Origin: Hespellia sp.
GTDB taxonomy: Bacteria; Bacillota; Clostridia; Lachnospirales; Lachnospiraceae
DNA: 56,413 nucleotides
Assembly: GCA_028693555.1 (NCBI GenBank)
Contig: JAQUVD010000027.1
Location: 1-56,413, forward strand
Direction: 5' to 3'
The notes beneath the pieces are model-generated. The model made no database searches, had not been told where the DNA came from, and was given only the letters and a program-made list of their open reading frames with translations. The translations under genes were made by a program, and so were the position numbers. The first letter of the stretch is position 1, and every line of letters begins with the position of its first letter. This document shows, one piece after another, positions 23,047 through 32,392 of this stretch.

Positions 23047-24444
23047 TTAATTTTCTTTTTTTGTTCTTGGCAGCAGTGCGCTCAAAATCATAGAGACAAC
23101 GAATACACCGGCTACCGGATTTCCGGCAAAGATTCCGCTGATCAGTGGAGGGAATGCGCTGAAGATAGAAGCATCCACTAATGTGACACCGATACCGATA
23201 CAGAATGAAAGTGCAACAATCATCATATTGCGGTCGTCAAATCCACAGGCTGAAATCATACGGACTCCACTGAAAATGATAGAACCGAACATCATGATTG
23301 TACATCCACCCAGTACAGAGTTTGGAAGCGAATTAAAGAATGCTCCGATTGGCGGGAACAGGGATGCAAGAATCAGTGTCAGTGCCCCCATCAGGATTGT
23401 AAATCGGTTTACAACCTTGGTCATGGCAATCAGTCCTACATTCTGACTGAATGATGTGATCGGGTTACATCCAAAGAGACCGGAAAATGCACTTCCGAAA
23501 CCATCACAGGCAAGGGAACCCTGAATCTCACGTTCTGTAATATCACGTCCAAGACCTCCGGTACAGACTGCTGTTGTATCTCCGATTGTCTCGGCAGCGG
23601 ATACCAGAAATACGATTCCGATGGTGATGATTGCGCCAAGGTGGAAGGTTGGAATATAGCCTTTGAAAAATACCGGGACTGGAATGCTGATGAAGCCAAT
23701 TTCCTGGATCGTTTTTTGGAAAGAGGAAAAATCAATCATTTTTGCAACGCCTGTAACGGTGAAGATGACAGAAAGCAGATAACCGACTGCCAGTCCGAAT
23801 AAGACGTTCAGATTCTTCCATACACCCTTTGCCTTGAAATTAAATATCAGACAGGCAACCAGTGTGACAATTGCTACGACAAGGTGATACCAGGCACCGT
23901 AATCAGTGGCTCCCTGACCTCCGGCGAATGAATTCATACCTACGGATAACAGTGAAAATCCGATAGTGGTTACAACGCAGGCAGACACAATTGGAGAAAT
24001 GAATTTCTTCCAATACTTTGCGGTCAGACCCAGACATCCTTCAAAGATTCCACCGACGATGATCGCGCCGATCATGCCAGTGTATCCCCACTCAGGATTC
24101 TGTGCAACCGTCATAAGGGATGCTACAAAGGTAAAACTGACACCCATAACAACCGGGAGCCTTGACCCAATCTTCCAGATGGGATACAACTGGACGCAGG
24201 TTCCGATTCCGGCGGCGAACATGGCACACTGTAATAAGCTGGCAATTTCGGTCGCTGAAAAGCCACCCGATTTTCCGTTGACATAGGCAACACTACAGAC
24301 TAGAAGTACAGGTACCAGATTGGAAACGAACATTGCAAGCACATGCTGCAGTCCGAAAGGAATTGCTTTGGACAGCGGCACTCTGCCATCCAGTTTGTAA
24401 ATGTTTTCAACACTTACGTTTGGTGTTTCTGCTTCTTTACTCAT
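23047..24444 (-). CDS. NCS2-family xanthine/uracil permease
   Basis: 465 aa, about 12-14 membrane segments. NCS2 signatures are GLQHVLAMFVSNLVPVLL, SAAETIGDTTAV and TSFSQNVGLIAMTKVVNR; the last is closest to xanthine/purine permeases (PbuX/XanQ type) rather than UraA. It imports a purine base with H+ or Na+. The start at 24444 has AAGGAGGAA; an upstream extension of 92 codons runs through the promoter and is rejected. No purine riboswitch is visible in its 5' region. Confidence 0.85.
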   Translation of the reverse strand: MSKEAETPNVSVENIYKLDGRVPLSKAIPFGLQHVLAMFVSNLVPVLLVCSVAYVNGKSGGFSATEIASLLQCAMFAAGIGTCVQLYPIWKIGSRLPVVMGVSFTFVASLMTVAQNPEWGYTGMIGAIIVGGIFEGCLGLTAKYWKKFISPIVSACVVTTIGFSLLSVGMNSFAGGQGATDYGAWYHLVVAIVTLVACLIFNFKAKGVWKNLNVLFGLAVGYLLSVIFTVTGVAKMIDFSSFQKTIQEIGFISIPVPVFFKGYIPTFHLGAIITIGIVFLVSAAETIGDTTAVCTGGLGRDITEREIQGSLACDGFGSAFSGLFGCNPITSFSQNVGLIAMTKVVNRFTILMGALTLILASLFPPIGAFFNSLPNSVLGGCTIMMFGSIIFSGVRMISACGFDDRNMMIVALSFCIGIGVTLVDASIFSAFPPLISGIFAGNPVAGVFVVSMILSALLPRTKKEN

Positions 24445-24835
24445 AGATTCCTCCTTGTATTTTGTACAAATTTGTTGGACATTTATTTTCTGTATATTTT
24501 GAAAAAGAAAAATACACAAAAAAATTTTTACACACAAAATAAATTTGTTAATATAGTAACATGATTGACGGAGTGAGTCAAGAAGTGAGGGCGCACAATT
24601 TGTCGACTGTATTTTATTATGATGAAATGGTGAAATTATGCTATGTGCAAAATGCACCAAAAACCAATTGGAAATCTGTTTAATGAGAGCTGGTATGACC
24701 ACAGAATGACGAAAAATCACTCTTCGATTGTTATTTCCTGACGGCCATGTTAAAATAAAAACAAATATTGGTATGACCAGAAAACAAAGACGTAGGGTAT
24801 GATTGTAAACAGATTATAGAAAAGAGGGATACATT
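24445..24835. other. Divergent promoter region, permease / iron-sulfur flavoprotein
   Basis: The left half is very AT-rich (24480-24560), likely the permease promoter on the minus strand. The right half holds the rightward promoter and two TGGTATGACCA boxes listed separately. No other gene is visible. Confidence 0.6.
24691..24779 (+). promoter_or_regulatory. Promoter flanked by two identical TGGTATGACCA boxes
   Basis: TTGTTA (24728-24733), 17 bases, TAAAAT (24751-24756). TGGTATGACCA occurs at 24691-24701 and again at 24769-24779, 78 bp apart. The boxes fit the FadR/LldR-type GntR consensus TGGT-N3-ACCA and bracket the promoter, suggesting looping or roadblock repression. D-lactate dehydrogenase downstream makes a lactate-responsive FCD regulator plausible. 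Confidence 0.65.
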
Positions 24836-27568
24836 GTGGCAGAAGAGAGAGAAGCGATTTTAAAACTTGGAAAGAAGATTACAGATCGTGTACCACAGCA
24901 TTTGGGATTGAAGAAGATGACAAAGGATGATCCGGAATACTGGGGGCTGGCAGAGGTTCTGACAGATGAGATGGCAGAGCTTGCTTTGACGATGAAAGTG
25001 CGTGTACATTACACATTGGATCAGATTGCGAAGATGAACCCAAAGCATACGAAAGAGGAATGTGAAAAGCTTTGCGAAGAGCTGTCAAGAATCGGGTTAT
25101 TCGAATATAGCTGGGATAATCTGGATGGCAGGAATCCGGACGGCGAGAAACGCTATCTCTTAGCGATGTTCGTTCCGGGATCGGCAGAGATGTTTATGAT
25201 GAATCCGGAGGTTATTGACAATCATCCGATCATTGCGGATTTCTTTGAGAGAATGGCGTTCTTACCACTTGAGAGAGTAACACCGATGGTGCCACTCGGT
25301 GGTGCGGGTGTCGGTATGCATGTCATTCCGGTTGAGAAAGCAATTCCGGCAACGCAGCAGTCTGTCAGCGTAGAACATTTATCACACTGGCTGAAGAAAT
25401 ATGACCGTTTCGGAGTGGGAATCTGTTCATGCCGGAAACAACAGCGCATGAGGGGCGAAGGAACGGGTGATATCGAGGGTGAATACTGTATTGCAGTAGG
25501 TGATTTTGCCATTTATGCAGGAGAGACCGGCAAAGGACGCGATATTACATATGAAGAAGTGATCGAGATTTTGGAACGCTCAGAGAGACATGGCTTTGTT
25601 CATCAGATTACGAATATCGACGGCGAGAATAAGATATTTGGCATCTGTAACTGTGCACCGGGAGTGTGTAATGCACTTCGTACTTCGCAGCTATTCAACA
25701 CACCGAATATGTCCCGCAGTGCGTACCGCGCACATGTAGAGAAAGAGAAATGTGTTGCCTGCGGAAAATGTGTAGAAGTCTGTCCGGTAGGGGCTGCAAA
25801 ACTGGGTCAGAAGCTCTGCAAGAAGGATGGCAGTGAGATTGCATATCCAAAAGCACTGCTTCCGGATGAGACGGCATGGGGCAGAGATAAGTGGAATTTC
25901 AATTACAAGGACACGGCAAAGATCAATTGCTACGAGACGGGTACTGCTCCGTGTAAGACGGCCTGTCCGGCGCATCTTGCGGTTCAGGGATACGTGAAGA
26001 TGGCAGCAGAAGGCAGATATGAGGATGCGCTAAAGCTCATCAAGCAGGATAATCCATTTCCTGCAGTCTGCGGTGCAATCTGTAACAGACGATGTGAGGA
26101 TGCGTGCACAAGAGGGACGATTGATGAGCCACTTGCAATTGATGAAATCAAGAAGTTCATTGCACAGCAAGAGCTTGAAGCAGAGAAACGCTATATTCCG
26201 CTCTGTGAAAATGGTGTTGGAGAATTCTACGAAGAAAAAGTCGCTGTCATCGGCGCCGGTCCATCCGGTATGAGCGCAGCATTTTACTTACGCGAAAAGG
26301 GATATCCGGTTACAATTTTTGAAAAAGAGAGCAGAGCCGGTGGTATGCTGATGAATGGAATCCCGTCCTTCCGTTTGGAAAAGGATGTCATTCAGGCAGA
26401 GATTGATGTATTAGAAGCGATGGGGATTGAGTTCAAATTCAATACCGAGATCGGAAAAGATATTACCATTCAAGGGCTTCGTGAGGAAGGCTATAAAGCA
26501 TTTTATGTTGCAATCGGGGCGCAGGGTGGAAGAAAAGCAAACGTACCGGGAGAAGACGCAAAAGGTGTTCTTACGGGCGTTGAATTCCTGAGGAATATTA
26601 ATTTAGACGAAGAAGGAACCCGGCTTTCCGGGAAGACCATTGTTGTCGGCGGTGGAAATGTTGCAATCGATGTTGCAAGAGCGGCGCTTCGCGCAGGCAG
26701 CGAAGAAGTGCAGATGTTCTGTCTGGAACAGCGCGGCGAGATGCCGGCAGCGGCAGATGAGATCGCCGAGGCGGAAGAAGAGGGTATCATCATTCATTGT
26801 GGATGGGGACCGAAGGAGGTCGTATCTGCGGATGGAAAAGTGACATCTGTGATTTTCAAAAAATGTACCGCTGTATTTGATGCGGATCATAAATTCAACC
26901 CGGTCTATGACGAGAATGACTGCAAGAGCGTTGAATGTGGGAACTTACTTCTTTCGATTGGTCAGTCGATTGTATGGGACGGCTTATTAGAGGGAAGCAA
27001 GGTAGAACTCGGACGCGGAAATGCGGCTGTAGCTGATGCGGTGACGCTTCAGACAGCAGAACCGGATATCTTCGTCGGAGGAGATGTCTATACAGGACCG
27101 AAATTTGCCATTGATGCAATTGCAGCAGGAAAACAGGCATGTGAATCCATTCACAGATTTGTGCATGAAGGAAACTCCCTTACACTTGGGCGTGATCTGC
27201 GCCAGTTCGTAGAATTGGATAAAGACGATATTAACGTTGAGACTTTTGACAATGCGAAACGTCAGATCCCGGGCAAGAAGGCGGGCGTCGCAAAATCATC
27301 CTTCCGTGATCTGCGCACGACATTCACAGAGGAGCAGGTGAAAGCGGAAGCGGATCGCTGTCTCGGATGCGGGGCAACGGTTGTGGACGAGAATAAATGT
27401 ATCGGCTGTGGGCTCTGTACGACGAGATGCGAATTTGATGCAATTCACTTGTCGAGAGATCTGCCGGATGCAAGCAACATGTACAGGGCGGAAGATAAGC
27501 TGAAGGCAATTGCACCGTATGCAGCGAAGAGAGCAATCAAAATTAAAAAGAATAAAAAGAAAGACTAA
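24836..27568 (+). CDS. 910-aa iron-sulfur flavoprotein with GltD-like oxidoreductase core
   Basis: Order of parts: a helical N-terminal region; a cysteine cluster (CSCRKQQ near 197 and CNCAPGVC near 278); a 4Fe-4S ferredoxin motif CVACGKCVEVCP (about 304); a GltD/NfnB-type N-terminal cluster (CKTACPAH near 372, CGAICNRRCEDAC near 412); an FAD Rossmann motif VIGAGPSGMSAAFYL (about 470); an NAD(P) motif VVGGGNVAIDVA (about 602); and a C-terminal ferredoxin (CLGCG and CIGCGLCTTRC, about 842-865). This is an NAD(P)-linked electron hub, probably cytosolic and not a glutamate synthase since no large subunit is near. GTG start after AAAGAGGG. HypA and D-lactate dehydrogenase follow closely, so it may serve lactate or hydrogen-linked redox chemistry. 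Confidence 0.8.
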   Translation: MAEEREAILKLGKKITDRVPQHLGLKKMTKDDPEYWGLAEVLTDEMAELALTMKVRVHYTLDQIAKMNPKHTKEECEKLCEELSRIGLFEYSWDNLDGRNPDGEKRYLLAMFVPGSAEMFMMNPEVIDNHPIIADFFERMAFLPLERVTPMVPLGGAGVGMHVIPVEKAIPATQQSVSVEHLSHWLKKYDRFGVGICSCRKQQRMRGEGTGDIEGEYCIAVGDFAIYAGETGKGRDITYEEVIEILERSERHGFVHQITNIDGENKIFGICNCAPGVCNALRTSQLFNTPNMSRSAYRAHVEKEKCVACGKCVEVCPVGAAKLGQKLCKKDGSEIAYPKALLPDETAWGRDKWNFNYKDTAKINCYETGTAPCKTACPAHLAVQGYVKMAAEGRYEDALKLIKQDNPFPAVCGAICNRRCEDACTRGTIDEPLAIDEIKKFIAQQELEAEKRYIPLCENGVGEFYEEKVAVIGAGPSGMSAAFYLREKGYPVTIFEKESRAGGMLMNGIPSFRLEKDVIQAEIDVLEAMGIEFKFNTEIGKDITIQGLREEGYKAFYVAIGAQGGRKANVPGEDAKGVLTGVEFLRNINLDEEGTRLSGKTIVVGGGNVAIDVARAALRAGSEEVQMFCLEQRGEMPAAADEIAEAEEEGIIIHCGWGPKEVVSADGKVTSVIFKKCTAVFDADHKFNPVYDENDCKSVECGNLLLSIGQSIVWDGLLEGSKVELGRGNAAVADAVTLQTAEPDIFVGGDVYTGPKFAIDAIAAGKQACESIHRFVHEGNSLTLGRDLRQFVELDKDDINVETFDNAKRQIPGKKAGVAKSSFRDLRTTFTEEQVKAEADRCLGCGATVVDENKCIGCGLCTTRCEFDAIHLSRDLPDASNMYRAEDKLKAIAPYAAKRAIKIKKNKKKD

Positions 27569-27571
27569 ATC

Positions 27572-27916
27572 ATGCATGAATTAGGAATTATTGTACACAT
27601 TAGTAAAACATTAGAGGATATTGCAAAAGAGAATCAACTGACCGAAATAGGGTCTGTGACGCTTGAAATCGGCGAAGCCAGTGGGATTGTATTTGAATAT
27701 CTGGAAGACTGCTGGAACTATTTCAAGGAGAAAAGTGATCTTCTGAAAAATTCAGAACTGAAAATGGAGGTCATCTCCGGCATCACATTCTGTGAGGACT
27801 GCAAACAGACTTACGAGACGGTTACTTATGGAAAAGAATGCCCATACTGCAAGGGAGGCAATACATTTCTGGTGCAGGGAAACGAATGCAATATCAAAGA
27901 GATAGAAGCCTGTTAG
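27572..27916 (+). CDS. hypA: HypA-type nickel metallochaperone
   Basis: 114 aa. It begins MHELGI with the nickel-binding His2, and has the zinc ribbon CEDCKQTYETVTYGKECPYC (about 73-92). HypA delivers Ni to [NiFe] hydrogenase or urease. No hypB-F or hydrogenase gene is in the window, and the protein starts 3 bases after the iron-sulfur flavoprotein stop, so it may have been recruited to that partner. GGIVFEYLEDCWNYF-like middle is in keeping with the family. Confidence 0.85.
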   Translation: MHELGIIVHISKTLEDIAKENQLTEIGSVTLEIGEASGIVFEYLEDCWNYFKEKSDLLKNSELKMEVISGITFCEDCKQTYETVTYGKECPYCKGGNTFLVQGNECNIKEIEAC

Positions 27917-27939
27917 TGGCAAGACTGGAGAAATGTGAC

Positions 27940-28929
27940 ATGAAAATTCTATTTTATGATACAAAAGAATACGATCGGGAATATTTCGAAAAGCATCTTC
28001 CGGAATATCCCGGGATTGAGATTGAATTTACAAAGGCAGAGCTTCAGGTGCGGACAGCAGCTTTGGCGAAAGACTGTGATGCAGTCTGCACATTTGTAAA
28101 TGCAGATATGAATAGCGATGTTGTGAGAAGTCTTGCGGCGGAGGGGATTCGGTTGATTCTGCTTCGCTGCGCCGGCTTCAATCAGGTGGATCTGGATGCG
28201 GCAAAAGAGTGCGGGATTACCGTTATGCGTGTGCCGGGGTATTCTCCGGAAGCAGTTGCAGAACATGCGATGGCGCTGGTACTCACCGCGTGCAGACGCA
28301 TTCACAAGGCATACAATCGTGTGCGGGAAAATGATTTCAGCCTTCCGGGACTGACGGGGGTGAATCTCTATCAGAAGACGGCGGGCATCATTGGAACCGG
28401 AAAAATTGGTGCGGCAATGGCTCGTATCTGCCACGGATTCGGTATGAACGTGATTGCGTTTGACATGTATCCGAATAGGGAACTGGATTTTGTGAGTTAT
28501 GTTCCACTGGATGAATTGCTTGCACAGAGCGACCTGATTTCACTACATTGTCCACTTACCGAGGCAACACATCACATGATCAATCTGGAGACGATTGAGA
28601 AGATGAAGGATGGTGTGATTCTGGTGAACACATCCAGAGGCGGACTGATTAAGACGGATGATCTTATAGAAGGAAACCGTAGGCATAAGTTCTTTGCTAT
28701 TGGTCTTGATGTATATGAAGAAGAGAAGAATTACGTGTATGAGGACTATTCGTCCGCGATTCTTTCACATTCTACAACGGCAAGACTCTTATCCTTTCCA
28801 AATGTCGTGATCACATCGCATCAGGGCTTTTTTACGCAGGAGGCACTGACTGCAATCTGCAGGACGACACTGGAGAATGCAGAATGCTTTGCAAACGGGG
28901 AAATGAACGGGAACGTAGTAACGCAGTAA
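27940..28929 (+). CDS. ldhA: D-lactate dehydrogenase (D-2-hydroxyacid dehydrogenase family)
   Basis: 329 aa. The NAD Rossmann motif is GIIGTGKIGAAMARI (about 150). Catalytic residues are Arg in NTSRGGLI, Glu in LDVYEEEKNYVYED, and His in ITSHQGFFTQEAL. The insertion EEKNYVYEDYSSAILSHSTT and the HQGFFTQEAL ending are typical of fermentative D-LDH rather than PGDH. It reduces pyruvate to D-lactate with NADH, or works in reverse. It follows hypA by 23 bases, in the operon under the TGGTATGACCA boxes. ATG 27940 with TGGAG upstream. Confidence 0.88.
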   Translation: MKILFYDTKEYDREYFEKHLPEYPGIEIEFTKAELQVRTAALAKDCDAVCTFVNADMNSDVVRSLAAEGIRLILLRCAGFNQVDLDAAKECGITVMRVPGYSPEAVAEHAMALVLTACRRIHKAYNRVRENDFSLPGLTGVNLYQKTAGIIGTGKIGAAMARICHGFGMNVIAFDMYPNRELDFVSYVPLDELLAQSDLISLHCPLTEATHHMINLETIEKMKDGVILVNTSRGGLIKTDDLIEGNRRHKFFAIGLDVYEEEKNYVYEDYSSAILSHSTTARLLSFPNVVITSHQGFFTQEALTAICRTTLENAECFANGEMNGNVVTQ

Positions 28930-28995
28930 TTCTATGAGAAAAACGATATGGATAAAATGTACATTTTTTGAAGCATTCTTTAGTTACTCATGACA

Positions 28996-29054
28996 TTGTC
29001 CAAAATTGCTGAACTGTTATACTGATATCAGTAAATGAAATCAGTATCAATCAT
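28996..29054 (+). promoter_or_regulatory. Promoter and palindromes of msmK
   Basis: TTGTCC (28996-29001), 16 bases, TATACT (29018-29023). The perfect palindrome ACTGATATCAGT (29021-29032) overlaps the -10, and a further AAATCAGTATCA half-site follows, together forming an imperfect TGATA...TATCA dyad. It looks like an operator; the binding protein is unknown. Confidence 0.6.
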
Positions 29055-29081
29055 GAAAAGATTCAAGGAGGCAATTTTAAA

Positions 29082-30194
29082 ATGGCAAGTTTATCATTAA
29101 AAGGGATTCAAAAAGTATATCCAAACGGATTTGAAGCGGTAAAAGATTTCGATCTTGAAGTAGCAGACAAAGAATTTATTATTTTCGTAGGACCATCCGG
29201 CTGTGGTAAATCTACAACACTTCGTATGATCGCAGGTCTGGAAGATATTTCAGGCGGAACATTTGAGATTGACGGTAAGGTTATGAATAATGTAGAACCG
29301 AAAGACCGTGATATTGCAATGGTATTCCAGAACTACGCGTTATATCCACATATGACAGTATATGACAATATGGCATTTGGATTGAAATTAAGAAAAGAGC
29401 CAAAGGCTGAGATTGACAAAAAAGTACGTGAAGCTGCTGAAATTCTTGACTTGACGAAATTGTTAGACCGCAAACCAAAAGCTTTATCAGGTGGACAGAG
29501 ACAGCGTGTTGCAATGGGACGTGCAATTGTTCGTGATCCAAAAGTATTCCTTATGGATGAGCCACTTTCTAACCTGGATGCAAAGCTTCGTGTTCAGATG
29601 CGTATTGAGATTTCAAAGCTGCATGAGAGACTTGGCGCAACGATCATCTATGTAACACATGACCAGACAGAAGCTATGACACTTGGTACAAGAATCGTTG
29701 TTATGAAAGATGGCGTATGCCAGCAGATCGATTCTCCACAGAGCTTATACAACAATCCTTGCAACTTATTCGTTGCCGGATTTATCGGATCTCCACAGAT
29801 GAATTTCCAGGATGTTGTAATCACGAAAGAGGGAGATGATGTCTTTGCACAGATGGGACAGTACAAATTAAAAGTACCTGCATCTAAGAAAAAAGCGCTT
29901 GTCGAGGGCGGTTATGTTGGAAAGACAGTTGTACTTGGTATCCGTCCGGAGCATGTGCATGACGAAGAGACATTCATCGCACAGTCACCAGACAGTGTCA
30001 TTGAAACAACAATCAAAGTATACGAATTACTTGGAGCAGAGGTTTACTTATACTTTGATGTAGAAGGAACACAGATGACAGCACGTGTTAACTCACGTAC
30101 ACCACTTCGCAATGGTGACCATGCAAAATTTGCAATCGACATGGAGAAGACACATTTCTTTGACAAAGAAACAGAGTTGACGATTACAGATTAA
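29082..30194 (+). CDS. msmK: Sugar ABC importer ATPase MsmK/UgpC type
   Basis: 370 aa. Walker [12 protein letters not shown]-loop FQNYALYP, signature [13 protein letters not shown], Walker [16 protein letters not shown]-loop YVTHDQTEA, and a C-terminal TOBE/regulatory domain (about 240-370, with GIRPEHV). MsmK is a shared ATPase that powers several CUT1 sugar importers encoded elsewhere, which fits the absence of permease genes here. Codon use is strongly biased, suggesting high expression. AAGGAGG precedes it. It may feed substrates to the GH13 enzyme at 43.7 kb. Confidence 0.92.
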   Translation: MASLSLKGIQKVYPNGFEAVKDFDLEVADKEFIIFVGPSGCGKSTTLRMIAGLEDISGGTFEIDGKVMNNVEPKDRDIAMVFQNYALYPHMTVYDNMAFGLKLRKEPKAEIDKKVREAAEILDLTKLLDRKPKALSGGQRQRVAMGRAIVRDPKVFLMDEPLSNLDAKLRVQMRIEISKLHERLGATIIYVTHDQTEAMTLGTRIVVMKDGVCQQIDSPQSLYNNPCNLFVAGFIGSPQMNFQDVVITKEGDDVFAQMGQYKLKVPASKKKALVEGGYVGKTVVLGIRPEHVHDEETFIAQSPDSVIETTIKVYELLGAEVYLYFDVEGTQMTARVNSRTPLRNGDHAKFAIDMEKTHFFDKETELTITD

Positions 30195-30219
30195 TGATTT
30201 AAACTAGAACCAGTACCAA

Positions 30220-30250
30220 AAAGGCTGTGCTTTTAAAGTACAGCCTTTCT
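30220..30250 (+). terminator. Terminator after msmK
   Basis: Stem AAAGGCTGT...ACAGCCTTT, extended by CTTT/AAAG inside, followed by a short T-rich tail. Confidence 0.75.
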
Positions 30251-30282
30251 ATTGTTATGAGCGTGAAGATACAGGAGGAGAT

Positions 30283-31194
30283 ATGGCGAGCCGGGCTGAA
30301 TTGGAAAAGCAGGTAAGGGAACTGAATAAGACCACGGGACTGCAGATCGAGGTCACTGCTGAGTCGCAGGAAGAGATTACATTTGCACTGCAGCAGACGA
30401 GGCAGCTTCTCGGGGCCTACAAAGAGAAGTATGATAAGAATTATTTCCTGCGAAGCCTGATGACCGGAAAGATTCAGGGGGCAGAGATTGATGCGTATGC
30501 GAAGAAGCTCCATATCCCATATGAAGAAAAAAGGGTTCTTTTTTTGATTGAAACGAAAAGCACAGTGGACGATTTCATGCTAGAACTGCTCAAGAACCTG
30601 TTTCCGGCGCAGGGAAAGAATTATATCGTAAAAATGGATTATCATCAGATTGTACTGCTCAGACCATCGGAGGAGCCAAAAGAGCATGTTTATGAAGAGT
30701 CGATGTCGATTGCACATGCGATTATTGATACGGTGAATGCGGAGGCGATGTCATCGGTTCGTGTTTCTTTTGGAAGAAGAATGAATGAATTATCCGACGC
30801 GCTGGAGTCCTTCACGGATGTGCAGATGGCGATGCGGATCGGCAATATTTTCTATTCGGAACAGCTTGTGATACCTTACAACCGGCTCGGAACCGGAGGA
30901 CTGCTCTATCAGGTTCCGCGGAATCACTGCGAGGCGTTCCTGCGAGAAGTCTTTTGTGATGAACTTCCCGCAGAACTGGATGAAGAATTACAGATGACGG
31001 TGAAGAAGTTTTTCCAATATAATCTCAATATTGCGGAGACATCAAGACAACTGCACATGCATAGAAATACATTGATTTACCGGATTGAACAGCTTCAAAA
31101 ACGAACCGGACTGGATATCCGTATCTTTGAGGATGCCTGCGTGTTCCGGATTGCCATGATGGTAATGAACGATTTAAAAATACAGGATAAATAA
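30283..31194 (+). CDS. CdaR/PucR-type transcriptional regulator
   Basis: 303 aa. The C-terminal PucR helix-turn-helix is visible (KKFFQYNLNIAETSRQLHMH, then RNTLIYRIEQLQKRTGLDIR). A middle GGDEF-like/CdaR region (about 85-215, VRVSFGRRMNELSDALESFTDVQMAMRI) precedes it. The usual N-terminal sugar-diacid sensing domain is mostly replaced by a short coiled-coil (about 1-60). It sits just after msmK, so it probably regulates carbohydrate import genes. AGGAGG upstream of the ATG. Confidence 0.8.
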   Translation: MASRAELEKQVRELNKTTGLQIEVTAESQEEITFALQQTRQLLGAYKEKYDKNYFLRSLMTGKIQGAEIDAYAKKLHIPYEEKRVLFLIETKSTVDDFMLELLKNLFPAQGKNYIVKMDYHQIVLLRPSEEPKEHVYEESMSIAHAIIDTVNAEAMSSVRVSFGRRMNELSDALESFTDVQMAMRIGNIFYSEQLVIPYNRLGTGGLLYQVPRNHCEAFLREVFCDELPAELDEELQMTVKKFFQYNLNIAETSRQLHMHRNTLIYRIEQLQKRTGLDIRIFEDACVFRIAMMVMNDLKIQDK

Positions 31195-31213
31195 AACACA
31201 AGGAGAAAATGAT

Positions 31214-31711
31214 ATGAATGATACATTTTGTGAACACATTGTTCAAAGAAAGACGAGACCAACGGATATTGCGATAAAGGTGCTGTCGATTGCAGCGATT
31301 GTAGTGCTTGCCTTGTCATCCGTTATCTTAGGATTTCTCATGATTTTTGTTGCTTTTATTTTTGGAACGATTGCGGTACTGTTTATCTTCCCGAAGCTGA
31401 AGGTCGAATATGAGTATTCGCTCCTGAATCATGACTTGAATGTGGATGTGATTTATAACAGGGCAAAGAGAAAACATCTGCTGTCCATTGATCTGAAGGA
31501 GGCAGAGATGATTGCGCCGAGAACTTCACACCGCCTTGACGCTTACCATGATCTGGTCATGAAAGATTATTCCACAGCAGATGAGAATGCGACACCGTAT
31601 GCTGTGATGTGTAATATCTCACAGCAGATGAACTGTATTCTGTTTAATCCGGACAAAGAGATGCTCTCTAGAATGGAATCTTTCCTTCCACGAACACTAT
31701 ACAGAGATTAA
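31214..31711 (+). CDS. Two-helix membrane protein, DUF6106-like
   Basis: 165 aa. Two adjacent transmembrane helices (about 20-60, VLSIAAIVVLALSSVILGF, then FVAFIFGTIAVLFIF), then a soluble domain with EYSLLNHDLNVDVIYNRAKR and RTLYRD at the end. It resembles a Lachnospiraceae family I would place near DUF6106; the naming is tentative. It is 19 bases after the CdaR-like gene, with AAGGAGAA. Confidence 0.65.
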   Translation: MNDTFCEHIVQRKTRPTDIAIKVLSIAAIVVLALSSVILGFLMIFVAFIFGTIAVLFIFPKLKVEYEYSLLNHDLNVDVIYNRAKRKHLLSIDLKEAEMIAPRTSHRLDAYHDLVMKDYSTADENATPYAVMCNISQQMNCILFNPDKEMLSRMESFLPRTLYRD

Positions 31712-31805
31712 TTTTATGAATTTTTCACAGAACAAACCTTTACGAACGTGGGGAAATTATGTACAATAGAGCCAATGTATATTGAAAAGAAAAGAGGAAA
31801 TTATT

Positions 31806-32324
31806 ATGGCAAATCCAATTGTAACAATTGAAATGGAAAACGGCGATATTATGAAAGCGGAGTTATATCCGGAGCTTGCGCCAAATACAGTGAAGAACTT
31901 TATTTCTCTGATTAAAAAAGGATTCTATGATGATCTTACATTTCACCGCGTTATTCCCGGCTTTATGATTCAGGGCGGATGCCCGGATGGAACCGGAATG
32001 GGCGGACCGGGATACTCGATCAAAGGGGAATTTTCACAGAACGGATTCAAGAATGATCTTGTTCACACAGAGGGCGTTCTCTCAATGGCACGTTCCATGA
32101 TGCCGAATTCAGCAGGCTCACAGTTCTTTATCATGCACAAGGATTCGCCGCATCTTGACGGCGCATATGCTGCATTTGGTAAGGTGACAGAGGGACTGGA
32201 TGTGGTAGATAAGATTGCACAGACATCAACGGACTACCAGGACAAACCGCTGGAGAAGCAGGTGATGAAGAAAGTGACGGTCGATACACAGGGCGTAGAT
32301 TACGACGAGCCGGAGAAGGCATAA
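31806..32324 (+). CDS. Peptidyl-prolyl cis-trans isomerase (cyclophilin)
   Basis: 172 aa, a single cyclophilin domain: DLTFHRVIPGFMIQGGCPDG, GVLSMARSMMPNSAGSQFFI and HLDGAYAAFGKV hold the active-site Arg, Phe, Gln and His. No signal peptide, so cytosolic. The start at 31806 follows AAGAGGAAA. Confidence 0.92.
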   Translation: MANPIVTIEMENGDIMKAELYPELAPNTVKNFISLIKKGFYDDLTFHRVIPGFMIQGGCPDGTGMGGPGYSIKGEFSQNGFKNDLVHTEGVLSMARSMMPNSAGSQFFIMHKDSPHLDGAYAAFGKVTEGLDVVDKIAQTSTDYQDKPLEKQVMKKVTVDTQGVDYDEPEKA

Positions 32325-32343
32325 GAACATAGTTGGCAGCAAG

Positions 32344-32373
32344 AAGCGCTTTCGAATATGGAAGCGCTTTTTT
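32344..32373 (+). terminator. Terminator after the cyclophilin gene
   Basis: Stem AAGCGCTT/AAGCGCTT with 10-base loop and T-run, ending 20 bases before ecfA1. Confidence 0.8.
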
Positions 32374-32392
32374 CAAAGAGAGGTAACGGAAG

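Noticed and set aside
24445-24600. Purine riboswitch for the xanthine permease
   Set aside because: No three-way junction consensus seen in the AT-rich leader.
24445-24720. 92-residue extension of the NCS2 permease
   Set aside because: AT-rich promoter sequence with no family similarity; a clear AAGGAGG fits ATG 24444.
24836-27568. Glutamate synthase small subunit
   Set aside because: Much longer, with added ferredoxin and cysteine domains, and no large subunit nearby.
27572-27916. Local hydrogenase operon
   Set aside because: Only HypA is present; no hydrogenase or other maturation gene is in the window.
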